This document shows positions 40,925 through 49,712 of a stretch of DNA of 59,366 bases, piece by piece. Numbering within the stretch: position 1 is the first letter of the stretch; the number at the start of each line of letters is the position of its first letter. A program made the translations under genes and the position numbers. The notes below the pieces were generated by a model that ran no database searches, was not told the origin of the DNA, and worked only from the letters and a program-made list of their open reading frames with translations. The stretch comes from Candidatus Lutacidiplasma silvani. Its GTDB lineage: Archaea; Thermoplasmatota; Thermoplasmata; Lutacidiplasmatales; UBA184. The stretch covers positions 144,989 to 204,354 of the forward strand of contig JAKIVZ010000002.1 of NCBI GenBank assembly GCA_022750295.1, given 5' to 3'.

Positions 40925-43900
40925 ATGCCGTCTCCGCCGCACAGTCGAAGCGCCTTGCTCCTGACGACCGCTCTCCTCGCCTCCGTCCTCCTGCTGGCCC
41001 CCGCAGGGGCGTGGCTCACTGGCGTCGGAACCCCGACCGGCTCGCCATCGGTCGCGTCCCACGGAGGGTCGAATCCGGCCGTCGTCCCCGCCGCTCCCGC
41101 CCGACCGGCGTCGACCGTCTCGGCGGGGGGCCGCCTGTTCACGACCCACGACACCGATCCGCTCGGCGTCTCCCAACCCGGACTGATCGCGACCGACAAC
41201 GTCAGCGGGACCGTGTACAGCGCGAACATCTTCGAGAACTCCTCGATCGTCGTCGCGTTCGACGGATGGACCGGGGCCTTCGAGCGGTCGATCGACCTCA
41301 CGAACGCATCGTCCGGGTACTCGATCGTCTCGATCGCGTTCGACAACCTCTCCGACGAGCTCTACGTCGGGCTCGCGTACGGCGGCCCCTCGCTCATTGC
41401 CGTCCTGAGCGCCACGTCGTTCGCCTGGATCACGAACATCACCTTCGCGGGCTCCTCGAACCCGGACTTCGTTCCCTTCCAGGAGCTCTTTGAATTCCAC
41501 ACCAACCAGCTGCTCGTCGAGAACCACACGATCGACAACGTCACCGACGACGTGGCCGCGATCAACACCACGACGAACACCATCGGCCTCTGGATGCTGG
41601 TGGAGTGCGATGGGCCCTCGCTGGACGATGGGTGCTATGCCGTGTACAGCATGTTCGAGATGCTGGACAGCGCCGACGAGTGGCTCGTCGTTCTGCCGGA
41701 CCAGTCGAACCTCTCGTTCGTCCTCGTCCCCGACGTCGATATCGCCGACGACCTCGTGGGCGGGGCATTCGCGGCGCCGAACGGATTCTTCTTCGGCCCG
41801 GGAGCCTACTTCGCGGCGTTCTCGGTGATCTACTTCATCAACGCCTCCGGGAACGGGGACTTGACGGCCTACAGCGACACCGGAACCCTGATCGTGGAGG
41901 AGAACGGATCGGCCCCCGGGATCCCGGAATCCCTGACCGATGACCCGAGCGCTGGATGGTTGGCGCTCACGGCCGAGAACCTGAGCTCGCCGGCGCCGGG
42001 CGCCCTCTTCGACCTGATCAACCCGTTGGAGCTCAACATCACGACCCAATTGCAAAACGCCTCCCTGCCGTTCTACGACACCCTCGACGAGGCGGTTCCG
42101 TTTGACGCGCCGAACGGAACGGGGTACTTCGTCACGAGCGGCTATTCGTTCGGAGGGCCGACCGGGGAGCTCATCCAACTCCTCAACGCGACCCCGTACG
42201 CTGCGGTCGTGGCCACGTACTCGGCGAACATCAACCCGGAGATCGACTACGCCGTCCCGACGGCGTTCGATGCGTCGCTCGGACTCGCCTACGAGGTCGC
42301 GACGTCGTACTACATCTCGTCCCAGGTGTGGGCAATCGACACGGCCACGGGCGCGATCGCCTGGACGGCGACCCTCCCCGGCCTGTATCCCGCGGCCAAC
42401 TGGGTGACGACCGACGTGGCGGACGGCATCGTCTACGTCGGAGGGGGAACCGACTCGGGCCCGTGGATCGTGGCGCTTTCGGCCGCCACCGGAGCCCTGG
42501 ACGGGAACTTCCCGATGACGTACCTTCCGGTGGTCGTCGCGTTCGGCTCCGGGCACCTCCTCTATGCCACCGACCAGTCGAACGGAACGATCCAGGTCTA
42601 CTCGAACTCCGGGGGCGCCGACACGCTGGTCTGGGACGAGACGATCGCCCTCCCGGTGGGCTCCGACCCGTGCACCCTCGCCGTCTCACCGGTCGCCGCG
42701 TACGTGGCGGACGAAGACTGCCTCACGGGAACCGTCCAGCTCTCCTCCGCCACGAGCGGGATGACCGTCGCGAACTTCTCCGAATCCACGGACGGGTGGG
42801 CGGCCGCGTTCAACGCGACCGGCGCGCTCTTCGTCGGCAACGACACCCCGACCGGGACGGTCGCGATCTACGCCGCCCCGAGTTGGGGGCTCGTCCGGAC
42901 CCTCGTCTCCCCGGTCCCGGTCGATTACCTCGGATTCGTCGCCCCGCTCGGCGCGGTGGCCGTCGGCGGATTCTACACGGCGGTCGTGCTCTTGAACACG
43001 TCCACGGGTCACGCCGTCGCCACGCTGCCCCAGGCCCCGGGAGCCGACGAGTACGCCGCCGCGGACCCCGCAACCGGAACCGTGACGGAGGTCGGAACGA
43101 CGGGCGTGACGATGATCGCGAACCTCGTACCCCTCCCGAGTGTCGCCGGGGGACTCGCCATCGTGTCTGGCAATTCGACGCTCAATGCGACGTGGTCCGC
43201 GTCGACCGGCGCGGGCGGGTACCCGGTGACCGGCTACACGGTCTACACAGGCCCGGCCGCGGCGGGCCCCTGGACCCAGGCCGCGACCACCACGACGGCG
43301 ACATCGGTCACCGTGACGGGACTGTCGGATGGGACCACCTACTACGTGACCGTCCGTGCGAACAGCGGCTCGGGAACCGGACCCGCCGCCCCCCCGGTCT
43401 CGGGAGTGCCGGCCGGCGTTCCGTACCCGCCCACGGGGCTGACCGTCACGGGCCCGACCGGCTCGACCCTCGCCGTCGCCTGGGGCGCGCCGAGCTCGGA
43501 CGGCGGGCTCACGATCTCGTCGTACACCGTCCTCTACGCGACGTCGGCGAGCGGCCCATGGATGTCCGCTTCGGCGGGCACGCAGACGAACGCCACGCTC
43601 ACGAGCCTCGCTTCGTCGACGACGTACTACGTGAAGGTCGAAGCCGCGAACGCCGCCGGCACCGGTCACGCGAGCGCCACGGTCTCCGCCGCCACGACGT
43701 CCAGTTCGTCGAAGTCTGGGAGCAGCCTGCTGAGCGGCTCGGGCCTCTGGATCGTCATCGGGATCCTCGTGCTGGTCGTGATCGTCGCGCTCGTCGCGGC
43801 GATGATGATGATGCGCCGCGGAAAGACCGGTGGCTCGCCTCCCACGGGCTCCCCACCGGGTGTCACCGGTCCGCCGGCCACCCCACCCTCGGGGGCGCCG

Positions 43901-43936
43901 GGCGGCTCTCCGCCCCCGCCTCCGGGCGCCCAATAG
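40925..43936 (+). CDS. Large exported protein: beta-propeller-like repeats, two fibronectin III domains, C-terminal anchor
   Basis: The 1003-residue protein begins with a signal peptide (SALLLTTALLASVLLLAPAG). Residues about 60-720 contain repeated strands such as LIATDNVSGTVYSANIFEN and DGIVYVGGGTDSG, like YVTN/PQQ beta-propeller surface proteins, with many sequons. Two fibronectin type III domains follow (about 735-830 and 833-925), with YPVTGYTVYTGP and ISSYTVLYATSASGPW. One membrane helix (about 938-962, WIVIGILVLVVIVALVAAM) leads to a Pro/Gly tail. It is probably a cell-surface adhesion or matrix protein. Confidence 0.85.
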   Translation: MPSPPHSRSALLLTTALLASVLLLAPAGAWLTGVGTPTGSPSVASHGGSNPAVVPAAPARPASTVSAGGRLFTTHDTDPLGVSQPGLIATDNVSGTVYSANIFENSSIVVAFDGWTGAFERSIDLTNASSGYSIVSIAFDNLSDELYVGLAYGGPSLIAVLSATSFAWITNITFAGSSNPDFVPFQELFEFHTNQLLVENHTIDNVTDDVAAINTTTNTIGLWMLVECDGPSLDDGCYAVYSMFEMLDSADEWLVVLPDQSNLSFVLVPDVDIADDLVGGAFAAPNGFFFGPGAYFAAFSVIYFINASGNGDLTAYSDTGTLIVEENGSAPGIPESLTDDPSAGWLALTAENLSSPAPGALFDLINPLELNITTQLQNASLPFYDTLDEAVPFDAPNGTGYFVTSGYSFGGPTGELIQLLNATPYAAVVATYSANINPEIDYAVPTAFDASLGLAYEVATSYYISSQVWAIDTATGAIAWTATLPGLYPAANWVTTDVADGIVYVGGGTDSGPWIVALSAATGALDGNFPMTYLPVVVAFGSGHLLYATDQSNGTIQVYSNSGGADTLVWDETIALPVGSDPCTLAVSPVAAYVADEDCLTGTVQLSSATSGMTVANFSESTDGWAAAFNATGALFVGNDTPTGTVAIYAAPSWGLVRTLVSPVPVDYLGFVAPLGAVAVGGFYTAVVLLNTSTGHAVATLPQAPGADEYAAADPATGTVTEVGTTGVTMIANLVPLPSVAGGLAIVSGNSTLNATWSASTGAGGYPVTGYTVYTGPAAAGPWTQAATTTTATSVTVTGLSDGTTYYVTVRANSGSGTGPAAPPVSGVPAGVPYPPTGLTVTGPTGSTLAVAWGAPSSDGGLTISSYTVLYATSASGPWMSASAGTQTNATLTSLASSTTYYVKVEAANAAGTGHASATVSAATTSSSSKSGSSLLSGSGLWIVIGILVLVVIVALVAAMMMMRRGKTGGSPPTGSPPGVTGPPATPPSGAPGGSPPPPPGAQ

Positions 43937-43996
43937 AGCGAGCGAGCCCTCTCCGGGCGCTCGGGCCCCCCGAGCGCCTCCCTCTCTCCCCCGGTG

Positions 43997-44425
43997 CTAC
44001 GCCGCCGGCATCAGGGAATGCTCGTTCCCGTCCGGGTCGCGGACGCTCGCATACCAGCCCGAGGGGGCCCGCTCGGGGCCGCTCACGAACTCGACCCCGG
44101 CCGCCTTCAGCCGGGCGCACGCTTTCTGGAAATCCCCGGGGAGCAGGAGCAGGATTCCCGACGGACCGGGTTCGAGCGCCACGCCATCCCCCGCCTCCGA
44201 GCGTTGGCAAAGATGGAGCTGGCCCCCCTCCCCCTTCCGTCCGACGACGATCCAGTGGTCGTCGTCCGCGACGAGGTGGAGGCCGAGCTTCTTTGTGTAC
44301 CATTCCTTCGCCGCCGCCCGGTCGGCCACGACCACGGCGACGCTGGCCACCAACGCGGCGTTTGATTTTCGTGTTTTGCGGGCTGCCAAGGGACTCACCG
44401 CCCCCTCGAGCCCGGAATCGCGCAT
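43997..44425 (-). CDS. VOC-family protein
   Basis: The 142-residue protein has a glyoxalase fold: AALVASVAVVVADRAAAKEWY, KKLGLHLVADDDHWIVVG, the second module LPGDFQKACARLKAAGVEF, and C-terminal SVRDPDGNEHSLMPA with the metal-binding residue region. It resembles extradiol-dioxygenase/bleomycin-resistance-like proteins of unknown substrate. ATG 44425 is the first start. The gene lies downstream of tRNA-Ala on the same strand. Confidence 0.82.
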   Translation of the reverse strand: MRDSGLEGAVSPLAARKTRKSNAALVASVAVVVADRAAAKEWYTKKLGLHLVADDDHWIVVGRKGEGGQLHLCQRSEAGDGVALEPGPSGILLLLPGDFQKACARLKAAGVEFVSGPERAPSGWYASVRDPDGNEHSLMPAA

Positions 44426-44450
44426 AAGGGCCGGAGCGGGGTGCTGAAAC

Positions 44451-44481
44451 GCCCCGCCGCTCCGCGGTCGCGCGGCGGGGC
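44451..44481 (-). repeat. Strong inverted repeat downstream of tRNA-Ala
   Basis: GCCCCGCCGC and GCGGCGGGGC form a 10-base-pair perfect stem with an 11-base loop, 31 bases beyond the tRNA-Ala 3' end. It may affect 3' processing or end the transcript. No T-run follows it. Confidence 0.45.
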
Positions 44482-44511
44482 TTCGGAGGAGTGAACTCGC
44501 GGTACGGGGAG

Positions 44512-44585
44512 TGGACCGGTCGGGATTTGAACCCGAGGCCTCCGGTTTGCAAAACCGGCGATCTTCCGGACTGATCTACCGGCCC
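44512..44585 (-). tRNA. tRNA-Ala(TGC)
   Basis: Acceptor arms GGGCCGG and CCGGTCC pair with the identity-defining G3-U70, with discriminator A and no encoded CCA. The anticodon arm CCGGT-TTTGCAA-ACCGG gives anticodon TGC. The T arm contains GGGTTCAAATCCC. Length is 74 bases with no intron. A TATA-like box lies about 26-33 bases upstream (44611-44618). Confidence 0.95.
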
Positions 44586-44610
44586 TCGGGGGGACCTCCG
44601 GCGCCCCGAG

Positions 44611-44618
44611 CTTATCGG
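44611..44618 (-). promoter_or_regulatory. TATA box of tRNA-Ala
   Basis: CCGATAAG on the minus strand, about 26-33 bases upstream of the tRNA 5' end. Confidence 0.5.
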
Positions 44619-44671
44619 CTCTTCGGCGGACGGGCGACCCCGGTGGAACTCCGGCTCGCGCACCCCCCACC

Positions 44672-44680
44672 TTCTTAACC
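44672..44680 (+). promoter_or_regulatory. TATA-like box of the luciferase-like gene
   Basis: TTCTTAACC is centred about 27 bases before GTG 44703. Confidence 0.45.
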
Positions 44681-44702
44681 CGGGGGGACGCCTCGTTCGA
44701 GC

Positions 44703-45689
44703 GTGCGGCTCAGCGCGTTCTCGGTCGTCGACGCCTACGACGACGACCCCCCGTCTCGCGACCGGCTCGGGGAGGTCCTGCTCCTCGCCGACGCCGCAGA
44801 GCACGCGGGCCTCTCGACGGTCTGGGTCGCGGAGCACCATTTCCACGCCGGTGGAGTCTGTCCGTCCCCGCCGGTCCTCCTGACGGCGATCGCCGCCCGG
44901 ACCCACCGGATCCGGATCGGGTCGCTGGTCAGCGTCCTCCCCTTCCATAACGCGGTCGACCTGGCGGAGCAGTACGCGATGGTCGACCGGCTCTCCGGCG
45001 GCCGGCTGAACCTCGGCGTCGGGAGCGGGTACATCCCGCTCGAGTTCGAGGGGTTCGGCGTCGATCCGGCGACGAAGCGCGAGCGGTTCGATGTCGGGCT
45101 CGCGACGCTCCTCGGCGGTCTCCAGGGGGAGGCGATTGTCCCGTCCCCCACGCTCGGCCCTCGCCGACTGAACGTCGCGCCCGTCCAGCGGCCGTATCCC
45201 CCGATCTGGATCGCGGTCCAGCGCCGGGACGCCTTGCCGTTCGTCGCCCGGCGCGGGGTGTCGGTGGCCCTCGTCCCGTACGCGACCGTCGGCAGCCTCG
45301 GCGAGCTCGCCGAACAGATCCGCGAGTTCCGTTCGCATCTTCCTCCGGGGGCCGAGGTGTCGGTCTCCGTGGCCCTCCACCTGTACGCGGGGGAGCGCCC
45401 TGAGAGGGCGCGGACGGCGCTCCAGCGGTATCTCGACAGCCGGCTCGCCACCCAATCGGCGTTCTACCAGGACAAGGTCCGGCGGGACCCCCGCCACGCT
45501 TCGGCGGCGACGATCGAGCGGACCGGGTTCGCCGCCTTCGGCGCCCCTACGGAGGTCGTGTCTCAGCTCGAGTCATTCCGCCAGGCCGGCGTGGACGAGG
45601 TCCTCGGGATCTTCGACTTCGGTGGCTTGTCGGTCGCGGACGTCCGGGCCTCGATCGAGGCGCTGGGGCCCACTTTCCGAGCACCGTAA
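44703..45689 (+). CDS. LLM-class (luciferase-like) flavin-dependent oxidoreductase
   Basis: The 328-residue TIM-barrel protein has family features EHAGLSTVWVAEHHF, GSLVSVLPFHNAVDLAEQYAMVD, LSGGRLNLGVGSGY and a C-terminal GAPTEVVSQLESFRQAGVDE. It would use FMN or F420 (not distinguishable here) to oxidise an unknown substrate. GTG 44703 follows a TATA-like TTCTTAACC by about 27 bases. It converges with the 783-residue exported protein. Confidence 0.87.
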   Translation: MRLSAFSVVDAYDDDPPSRDRLGEVLLLADAAEHAGLSTVWVAEHHFHAGGVCPSPPVLLTAIAARTHRIRIGSLVSVLPFHNAVDLAEQYAMVDRLSGGRLNLGVGSGYIPLEFEGFGVDPATKRERFDVGLATLLGGLQGEAIVPSPTLGPRRLNVAPVQRPYPPIWIAVQRRDALPFVARRGVSVALVPYATVGSLGELAEQIREFRSHLPPGAEVSVSVALHLYAGERPERARTALQRYLDSRLATQSAFYQDKVRRDPRHASAATIERTGFAAFGAPTEVVSQLESFRQAGVDEVLGIFDFGGLSVADVRASIEALGPTFRAP

Positions 45690-45760
45690 GAATCGCTCCG
45701 CGCGCCCGGGATTCGCCCGGACGCGCGGAGAATGGGTTGGAACGGGTCCGGACGGACCGC

Positions 45761-48112
45761 CTACGTGCTTCCGCTCGGCGGGGTCGGCGGCGGCGTGCCA
45801 CCGGCGGCCGGGGGCGGTTCCTGCCAAGCCTGGGGCGGGGGCGAGCCACCGGACGGCGGCGGCGAGCCCGACTCGGGCCGCATCATCTTGGGGCGACCCT
45901 GGCTGCGGATCACAAGGAACAGGACCACCGCGATCACGAGGATGACGATCAGCAGGATCAGCCATCCAACGGTCAGCCCCGACCCGGCCCCGAGCTCGAG
46001 ACCAAGTCCCGAGGGGTTCGACTCGACGTTGATCGAGACCGCGTTGTACGCCCCGTACTCCTCCGACGAGGGCTCCGCTTCGACCTCGAACGTCTGGATC
46101 CCGTTCGGACTGCCCGAGGGGATCGTGTAGGAGATCGTGCCGCTCGAGCTGGTCGTCTGGATCTCGACCGCGCCGAGACCGGTGTTGTCCTCCGAGCCCG
46201 CGGGCCACACCCAGATCGTCCACGCCTTCGGCATCGCGACGTAGCCGCGGGCCGTGATCGAGTAGCTGAACTGGACCGTCTGGCCCGGCTGGAAGCTGTC
46301 GTCCGCGTAGTTCGACTTGGTGACGACCCCGACCGTCAGGTCGTACCCGACCGCGAGGTCGACGTACACCGTCCCGTTCGAGATGACCGCGCCCGTGCTG
46401 TCGACCGCGAACACCGAGAACTCAACGTCCTCGGGGGCCGCCTTCAGGGGGATCGAGACCGTCAGCGTTGAACCACTGAGCGGGCCGGAGATCAGGCGGT
46501 CGCCCGAAGAGTCCACGACGAGAGCCTGGAGGGTCGCGCTCGAAAGGACCGAGCCGAGCGTCGTCACCGTGACCGTGACCGAGTCGCCGGGGAGGTAGTA
46601 CTCCTCGCTCGGCGTCATCAAGATCTGGGGCGGCGAGACCGGGACGTTGTTCTCCCCTTCGTCCGACCGGGTCGCGTTCGAGTAGTCGACGTAGAAGTAG
46701 ATCGTCGCCGTCAGGCCGAGCGGAGCGACAACCGTGATCTCCCCGGAAGTCCCCGACGCGGGTCCCTGATCGAAGACGGTGTCGAAATCCGAGCCCTCCA
46801 CGTAGAACTCCCCCCACCAGTAGGTGGCGTTCCAACCGTTGGTGACGCTCGCGTTCCCGGTCAAGGTCCAGTTGGCGAAGATGGTGTCCCCGCCGTAATA
46901 CTGGGCCAGGCCGAAGGTGATCTGGAGGTCGGGGATGACCCCGCCCGCCTTCGCGACGTAGAAGGTATAGTTCGTACCGGGGGCCGTGTTCGTGGGCGCC
47001 TGCGGGTCGCTCGTCGTGACGTTGAGGATGTTCGAGCCCGTCGTGGAGAACGCGGACGCATCGGCCGTGAAGAGCCACTGGACGATCCCATTCTGGTTGG
47101 TCACGAGCCGGGTCGGCGGGTTGCCCGTCGGCGTGACCGCGGTCGTCCCCTTCAGGTACCGGATGTTGAGGTCGATTCCCGGCGCCGGAGCCCGGTCACC
47201 GGTGTAGTAAGGCGAGCTCATCCACTCGGACGCGGTCGCGACGATCGTCTGGCCCGCCGAGAACTCGTCGGTGTAGCATGCACCGGCGCACGACCCCAGC
47301 TGGACCACCGGGGCATCGAGTTCCGCGATGTAGTTGTACGCGTCCTCGTCGTACGACCAGACCGAGGATCCGGTCGTGTTCGCGTAGAAGTACACGTAGG
47401 CGTAGCCGTCGCTCGCATCGCCGCTCGCGTTCGTGGGCAAGGTGAAGTTGAAGAACCCAGCCTGGTCGCCCGGAAGGGTCGCCGGGAGCCCCGGGAGCTG
47501 CGCGAACGTCGATGCGTTGGTCCAGTACCAGCCGTCCGCCCACACCGACGTTACGTGGGAGTAGGGGGCGTCGTTCTGATCGCTTAGGACCTGATAGAAG
47601 TACGAGACCTGGTGCCCGGGAAGGGCGAGCGTCTGGTTTTCCCCGGTGGAAACGTAGTAGCTCTCGACCGTGAAATTCTCGAACGCAAACCCGGCGGTCC
47701 CCCCGTTGATCGTGATGTTCCAGGTTCCCGGATAGACGACCGTCAGGGGGATCGAAAGGTACGTTCCGGAGGTCCAGCTCGAGTTCGCTCCCGCGGTGAA
47801 ATGGGCGCTCGTCGTGGCGACGGGGTTCGTCAGCCCGTCGCGCGAGGCGTTGTAGTCGTTGATCGCAACGGTCGCCGTCGCGTCGGCCGCGTCGGTGGCG
47901 TAGAAATACACGTTGTTGTCCCCGAGCTCGGTGTAGTAGTACGACTCGCCGCCGCCCCCGCTATTCCGGCTCGAAATCGTGTCGGTCGCCGCGGGGTGGA
48001 CCACGGTGCGGGCCGTCGACGTCGGAGCCGCCATGGCTCCGGGAAGGGCGGCGAACGAAGACGCGATCAGCACGGCCACAAAGACAATCGCTAAGGCGAC
48101 ACCACGGCGCAT
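45761..48112 (-). CDS. Exported, sequon-rich surface protein with C-terminal anchor
   Basis: The 783-residue protein has an N-terminal signal peptide (ALAIVFVAVLIASSFAALPG). A long Thr/Ser/Tyr/Gly-rich extracellular region with many N-x-T/S sites follows, including Ig-like modules such as YYLPGDSVTVTVTTLG and SFQPGQTVQFSYSI. One membrane helix (LTVGWLILLIVILVIAVVL) leads to a cytoplasmic tail of Pro/Gly/Ser repeats. It has the strongest promoter in the window, so it may be abundant. An S-layer-like or adhesin role is possible; no catalytic motif is seen. Confidence 0.82.
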   Translation of the reverse strand: MRRGVALAIVFVAVLIASSFAALPGAMAAPTSTARTVVHPAATDTISSRNSGGGGESYYYTELGDNNVYFYATDAADATATVAINDYNASRDGLTNPVATTSAHFTAGANSSWTSGTYLSIPLTVVYPGTWNITINGGTAGFAFENFTVESYYVSTGENQTLALPGHQVSYFYQVLSDQNDAPYSHVTSVWADGWYWTNASTFAQLPGLPATLPGDQAGFFNFTLPTNASGDASDGYAYVYFYANTTGSSVWSYDEDAYNYIAELDAPVVQLGSCAGACYTDEFSAGQTIVATASEWMSSPYYTGDRAPAPGIDLNIRYLKGTTAVTPTGNPPTRLVTNQNGIVQWLFTADASAFSTTGSNILNVTTSDPQAPTNTAPGTNYTFYVAKAGGVIPDLQITFGLAQYYGGDTIFANWTLTGNASVTNGWNATYWWGEFYVEGSDFDTVFDQGPASGTSGEITVVAPLGLTATIYFYVDYSNATRSDEGENNVPVSPPQILMTPSEEYYLPGDSVTVTVTTLGSVLSSATLQALVVDSSGDRLISGPLSGSTLTVSIPLKAAPEDVEFSVFAVDSTGAVISNGTVYVDLAVGYDLTVGVVTKSNYADDSFQPGQTVQFSYSITARGYVAMPKAWTIWVWPAGSEDNTGLGAVEIQTTSSSGTISYTIPSGSPNGIQTFEVEAEPSSEEYGAYNAVSINVESNPSGLGLELGAGSGLTVGWLILLIVILVIAVVLFLVIRSQGRPKMMRPESGSPPPSGGSPPPQAWQEPPPAAGGTPPPTPPSGST

Positions 48113-48133
48113 ACGTCGCGGTTGGGGTATTGG

Positions 48134-48146
48134 CTATTTAATAACT
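48134..48146 (-). promoter_or_regulatory. Strong TATA promoter of the 783-residue surface protein
   Basis: TTATTAAATAGCC on the minus strand, about 22-34 bases before ATG 48112, is the best TATA match in the window. Confidence 0.65.
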
Positions 48147-48191
48147 CTCGTACAAATGCCGGGACGTCCGGCGGGTACTGGACGCTGAAAA

Positions 48192-48950
48192 ATGGTGGAG
48201 TCCGGCCGTCCGGGTCCGAAGCCGAAGCGACTCTACGCCCGGCTCGTGCGGTGGGGCGACCCCGACCGGGACGAGCTTCCCAGCGGACGGGACGTCCGTC
48301 GATTCGCCGTAGGACTCGACACGTCCGGGCGGCTGGTCGCTCGGGGGCGGCTCACCGACCCGCCTGGGGAGCTGCTCGTGTTCCGGGCCCGGGACCGGGC
48401 CGAGGCGGAGCGGGTGGTCCGGACCGACCCGTACCGGGGATTGTCCGGGGCCGTCTATGAGCTCCTCGTCTGGAATCCGGAGTTGCTCGGCAAGGGAGTC
48501 AATCTCGAGCCTCCGCCGGCCCGGGGTTCGGGCCGGCTGATGCGCCTCGAACGTGTGACCGTCGTGGTCCGAGACCGGGCCTCGTCCCTGGCTTGGTACC
48601 GGGGAGTCCTCGGTCTCGAGGTCCGGGCGGAGGACGACGAGACCGGGTTCGTCGAACTCTCGCTCGGCAAGGGCGTCGTCGCCCTTTCGCTGGTCGTCCC
48701 GCGGCCCGAGTGGGGGGAGCCGTTCTACTCCGAGACGCTCGCCCGCATGGGGACCCGGACGGGGATCGTCTTCGAGACCGACAGCGTCGACGCCCTGGCG
48801 CTCCGCCTCGAACACGCCGGGGCCCGCGTTCCCGCGCCGCCCCATCGCGAGCCGTGGGGCGGACGGACGATGCGGTTCACCGACCCGGACAGCAACGAGT
48901 TCCTCGCGTTCGAGACGGCCCGCCGCCCCGCGCGGACGTCCCGCCCCTGA
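48192..48950 (+). CDS. YCII-like domain fused to a VOC domain
   Basis: The 252-residue protein has two parts. Residues about 1-110 resemble a YCII-related domain (VARGRLTDPPGELLVFRA, AERVVRTDPYRGL, YELLVWNPELLG). Residues about 118-245 are a VOC domain (LERVTVVVRDRASSLAWYRGVLGLEV and RFTDPDSNEFLAFE). The acidic end residue of the VOC metal site is retained. I know of no characterised protein with this order. It is divergent from the exported protein, with ATG 48192 after CTGAAAA. Confidence 0.75.
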   Translation: MVESGRPGPKPKRLYARLVRWGDPDRDELPSGRDVRRFAVGLDTSGRLVARGRLTDPPGELLVFRARDRAEAERVVRTDPYRGLSGAVYELLVWNPELLGKGVNLEPPPARGSGRLMRLERVTVVVRDRASSLAWYRGVLGLEVRAEDDETGFVELSLGKGVVALSLVVPRPEWGEPFYSETLARMGTRTGIVFETDSVDALALRLEHAGARVPAPPHREPWGGRTMRFTDPDSNEFLAFETARRPARTSRP

Positions 48951-49024
48951 CGTTCGGACATCGACGGCGGTCGGCCGCCAAAGTGCCTATATCGGCGGCC
49001 CCGTTCGCCGACCCCGAGGGAGTT

Positions 49025-49693
49025 GTGCCCGAGATCCTACCCGGCGTCCACCAGGTGGACGGAGTCGACCCGTCGCCCGATTTCACGACGCACGTCTATC
49101 TCGTGAAGGACCCGGGATTGACGTGGACCCTGATCGACACCGGGCTCCCGGGGTCCGAAGTCGCCATCGGTGCGTACCTCGCGAAGCACCAGATCGCCCC
49201 CACGTCCGTCTCGAAGATCCTGGTCACTCACCTACACCGGGACCACACCGGCGGGCTGAAAGAAGTCGTGCGGCTCACGCACGCGAAGACGTACGCCCAT
49301 TGGCTCGAAGCCGCCTTCATCCAGTGCGACCCCCCGTACGACGGACCGGGGTCGCCCCCGGCCGAACCGTTCGAGGTCACGGAGCGGCTGAAGGACGGGG
49401 ACACGGTCGACGCCGCCGGCGGGCTCGTCGTCTACCACACTCCGGGCCACACGCCGGGGCATACGGCGTACTACCACCCCGAGCGGAAGATCCTGTTCTC
49501 CGGCGACCTCTTCTTCGGCGACGGCGGGAAACCAATCCTGACCGTCCCGGACTACACGCACCACACGCCAAGCGCCATCGTTTCGGCCCGCCGCGTCGCC
49601 CAGCTTCGCGTGGAGAGCCTGCTCACGTACCACGGTGGCCCGTTCGTGAAAGGCGCCGGGGCCCCGCTCCGCGCCCTCGCCGCGACGCTCTGA
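49025..49693 (+). CDS. MBL-fold metallo-hydrolase
   Basis: The 222-residue protein has the metallo-beta-lactamase-fold motif THLHRDHTGG, a later His in YHTPGHTPGHTAYY, and FSGDLFFGDGG with the bridging Asp, all needed for a dinuclear zinc site. It opens LPGVHQVDGVDPSPDFTTHVYLV. Glyoxalase II-like or other thioester/ester substrates are possible. GTG 49025 lies after GAGGGAG (49015-49021), a likely ribosome binding site; the frame is open upstream inside the YCII-VOC gene. The class III aminotransferase follows after 19 bases. Confidence 0.88.
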   Translation: MPEILPGVHQVDGVDPSPDFTTHVYLVKDPGLTWTLIDTGLPGSEVAIGAYLAKHQIAPTSVSKILVTHLHRDHTGGLKEVVRLTHAKTYAHWLEAAFIQCDPPYDGPGSPPAEPFEVTERLKDGDTVDAAGGLVVYHTPGHTPGHTAYYHPERKILFSGDLFFGDGGKPILTVPDYTHHTPSAIVSARRVAQLRVESLLTYHGGPFVKGAGAPLRALAATL

Positions 49694-49712
49694 CCCGAGT
49701 GGGGGCTCTCGG

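Noticed and set aside
42686-43933. A 415-residue minus-strand frame inside the 1003-residue surface protein
   Set aside because: Arg/Gly/Asp-rich shadow of the Thr/Ser-rich surface protein; no family signature.
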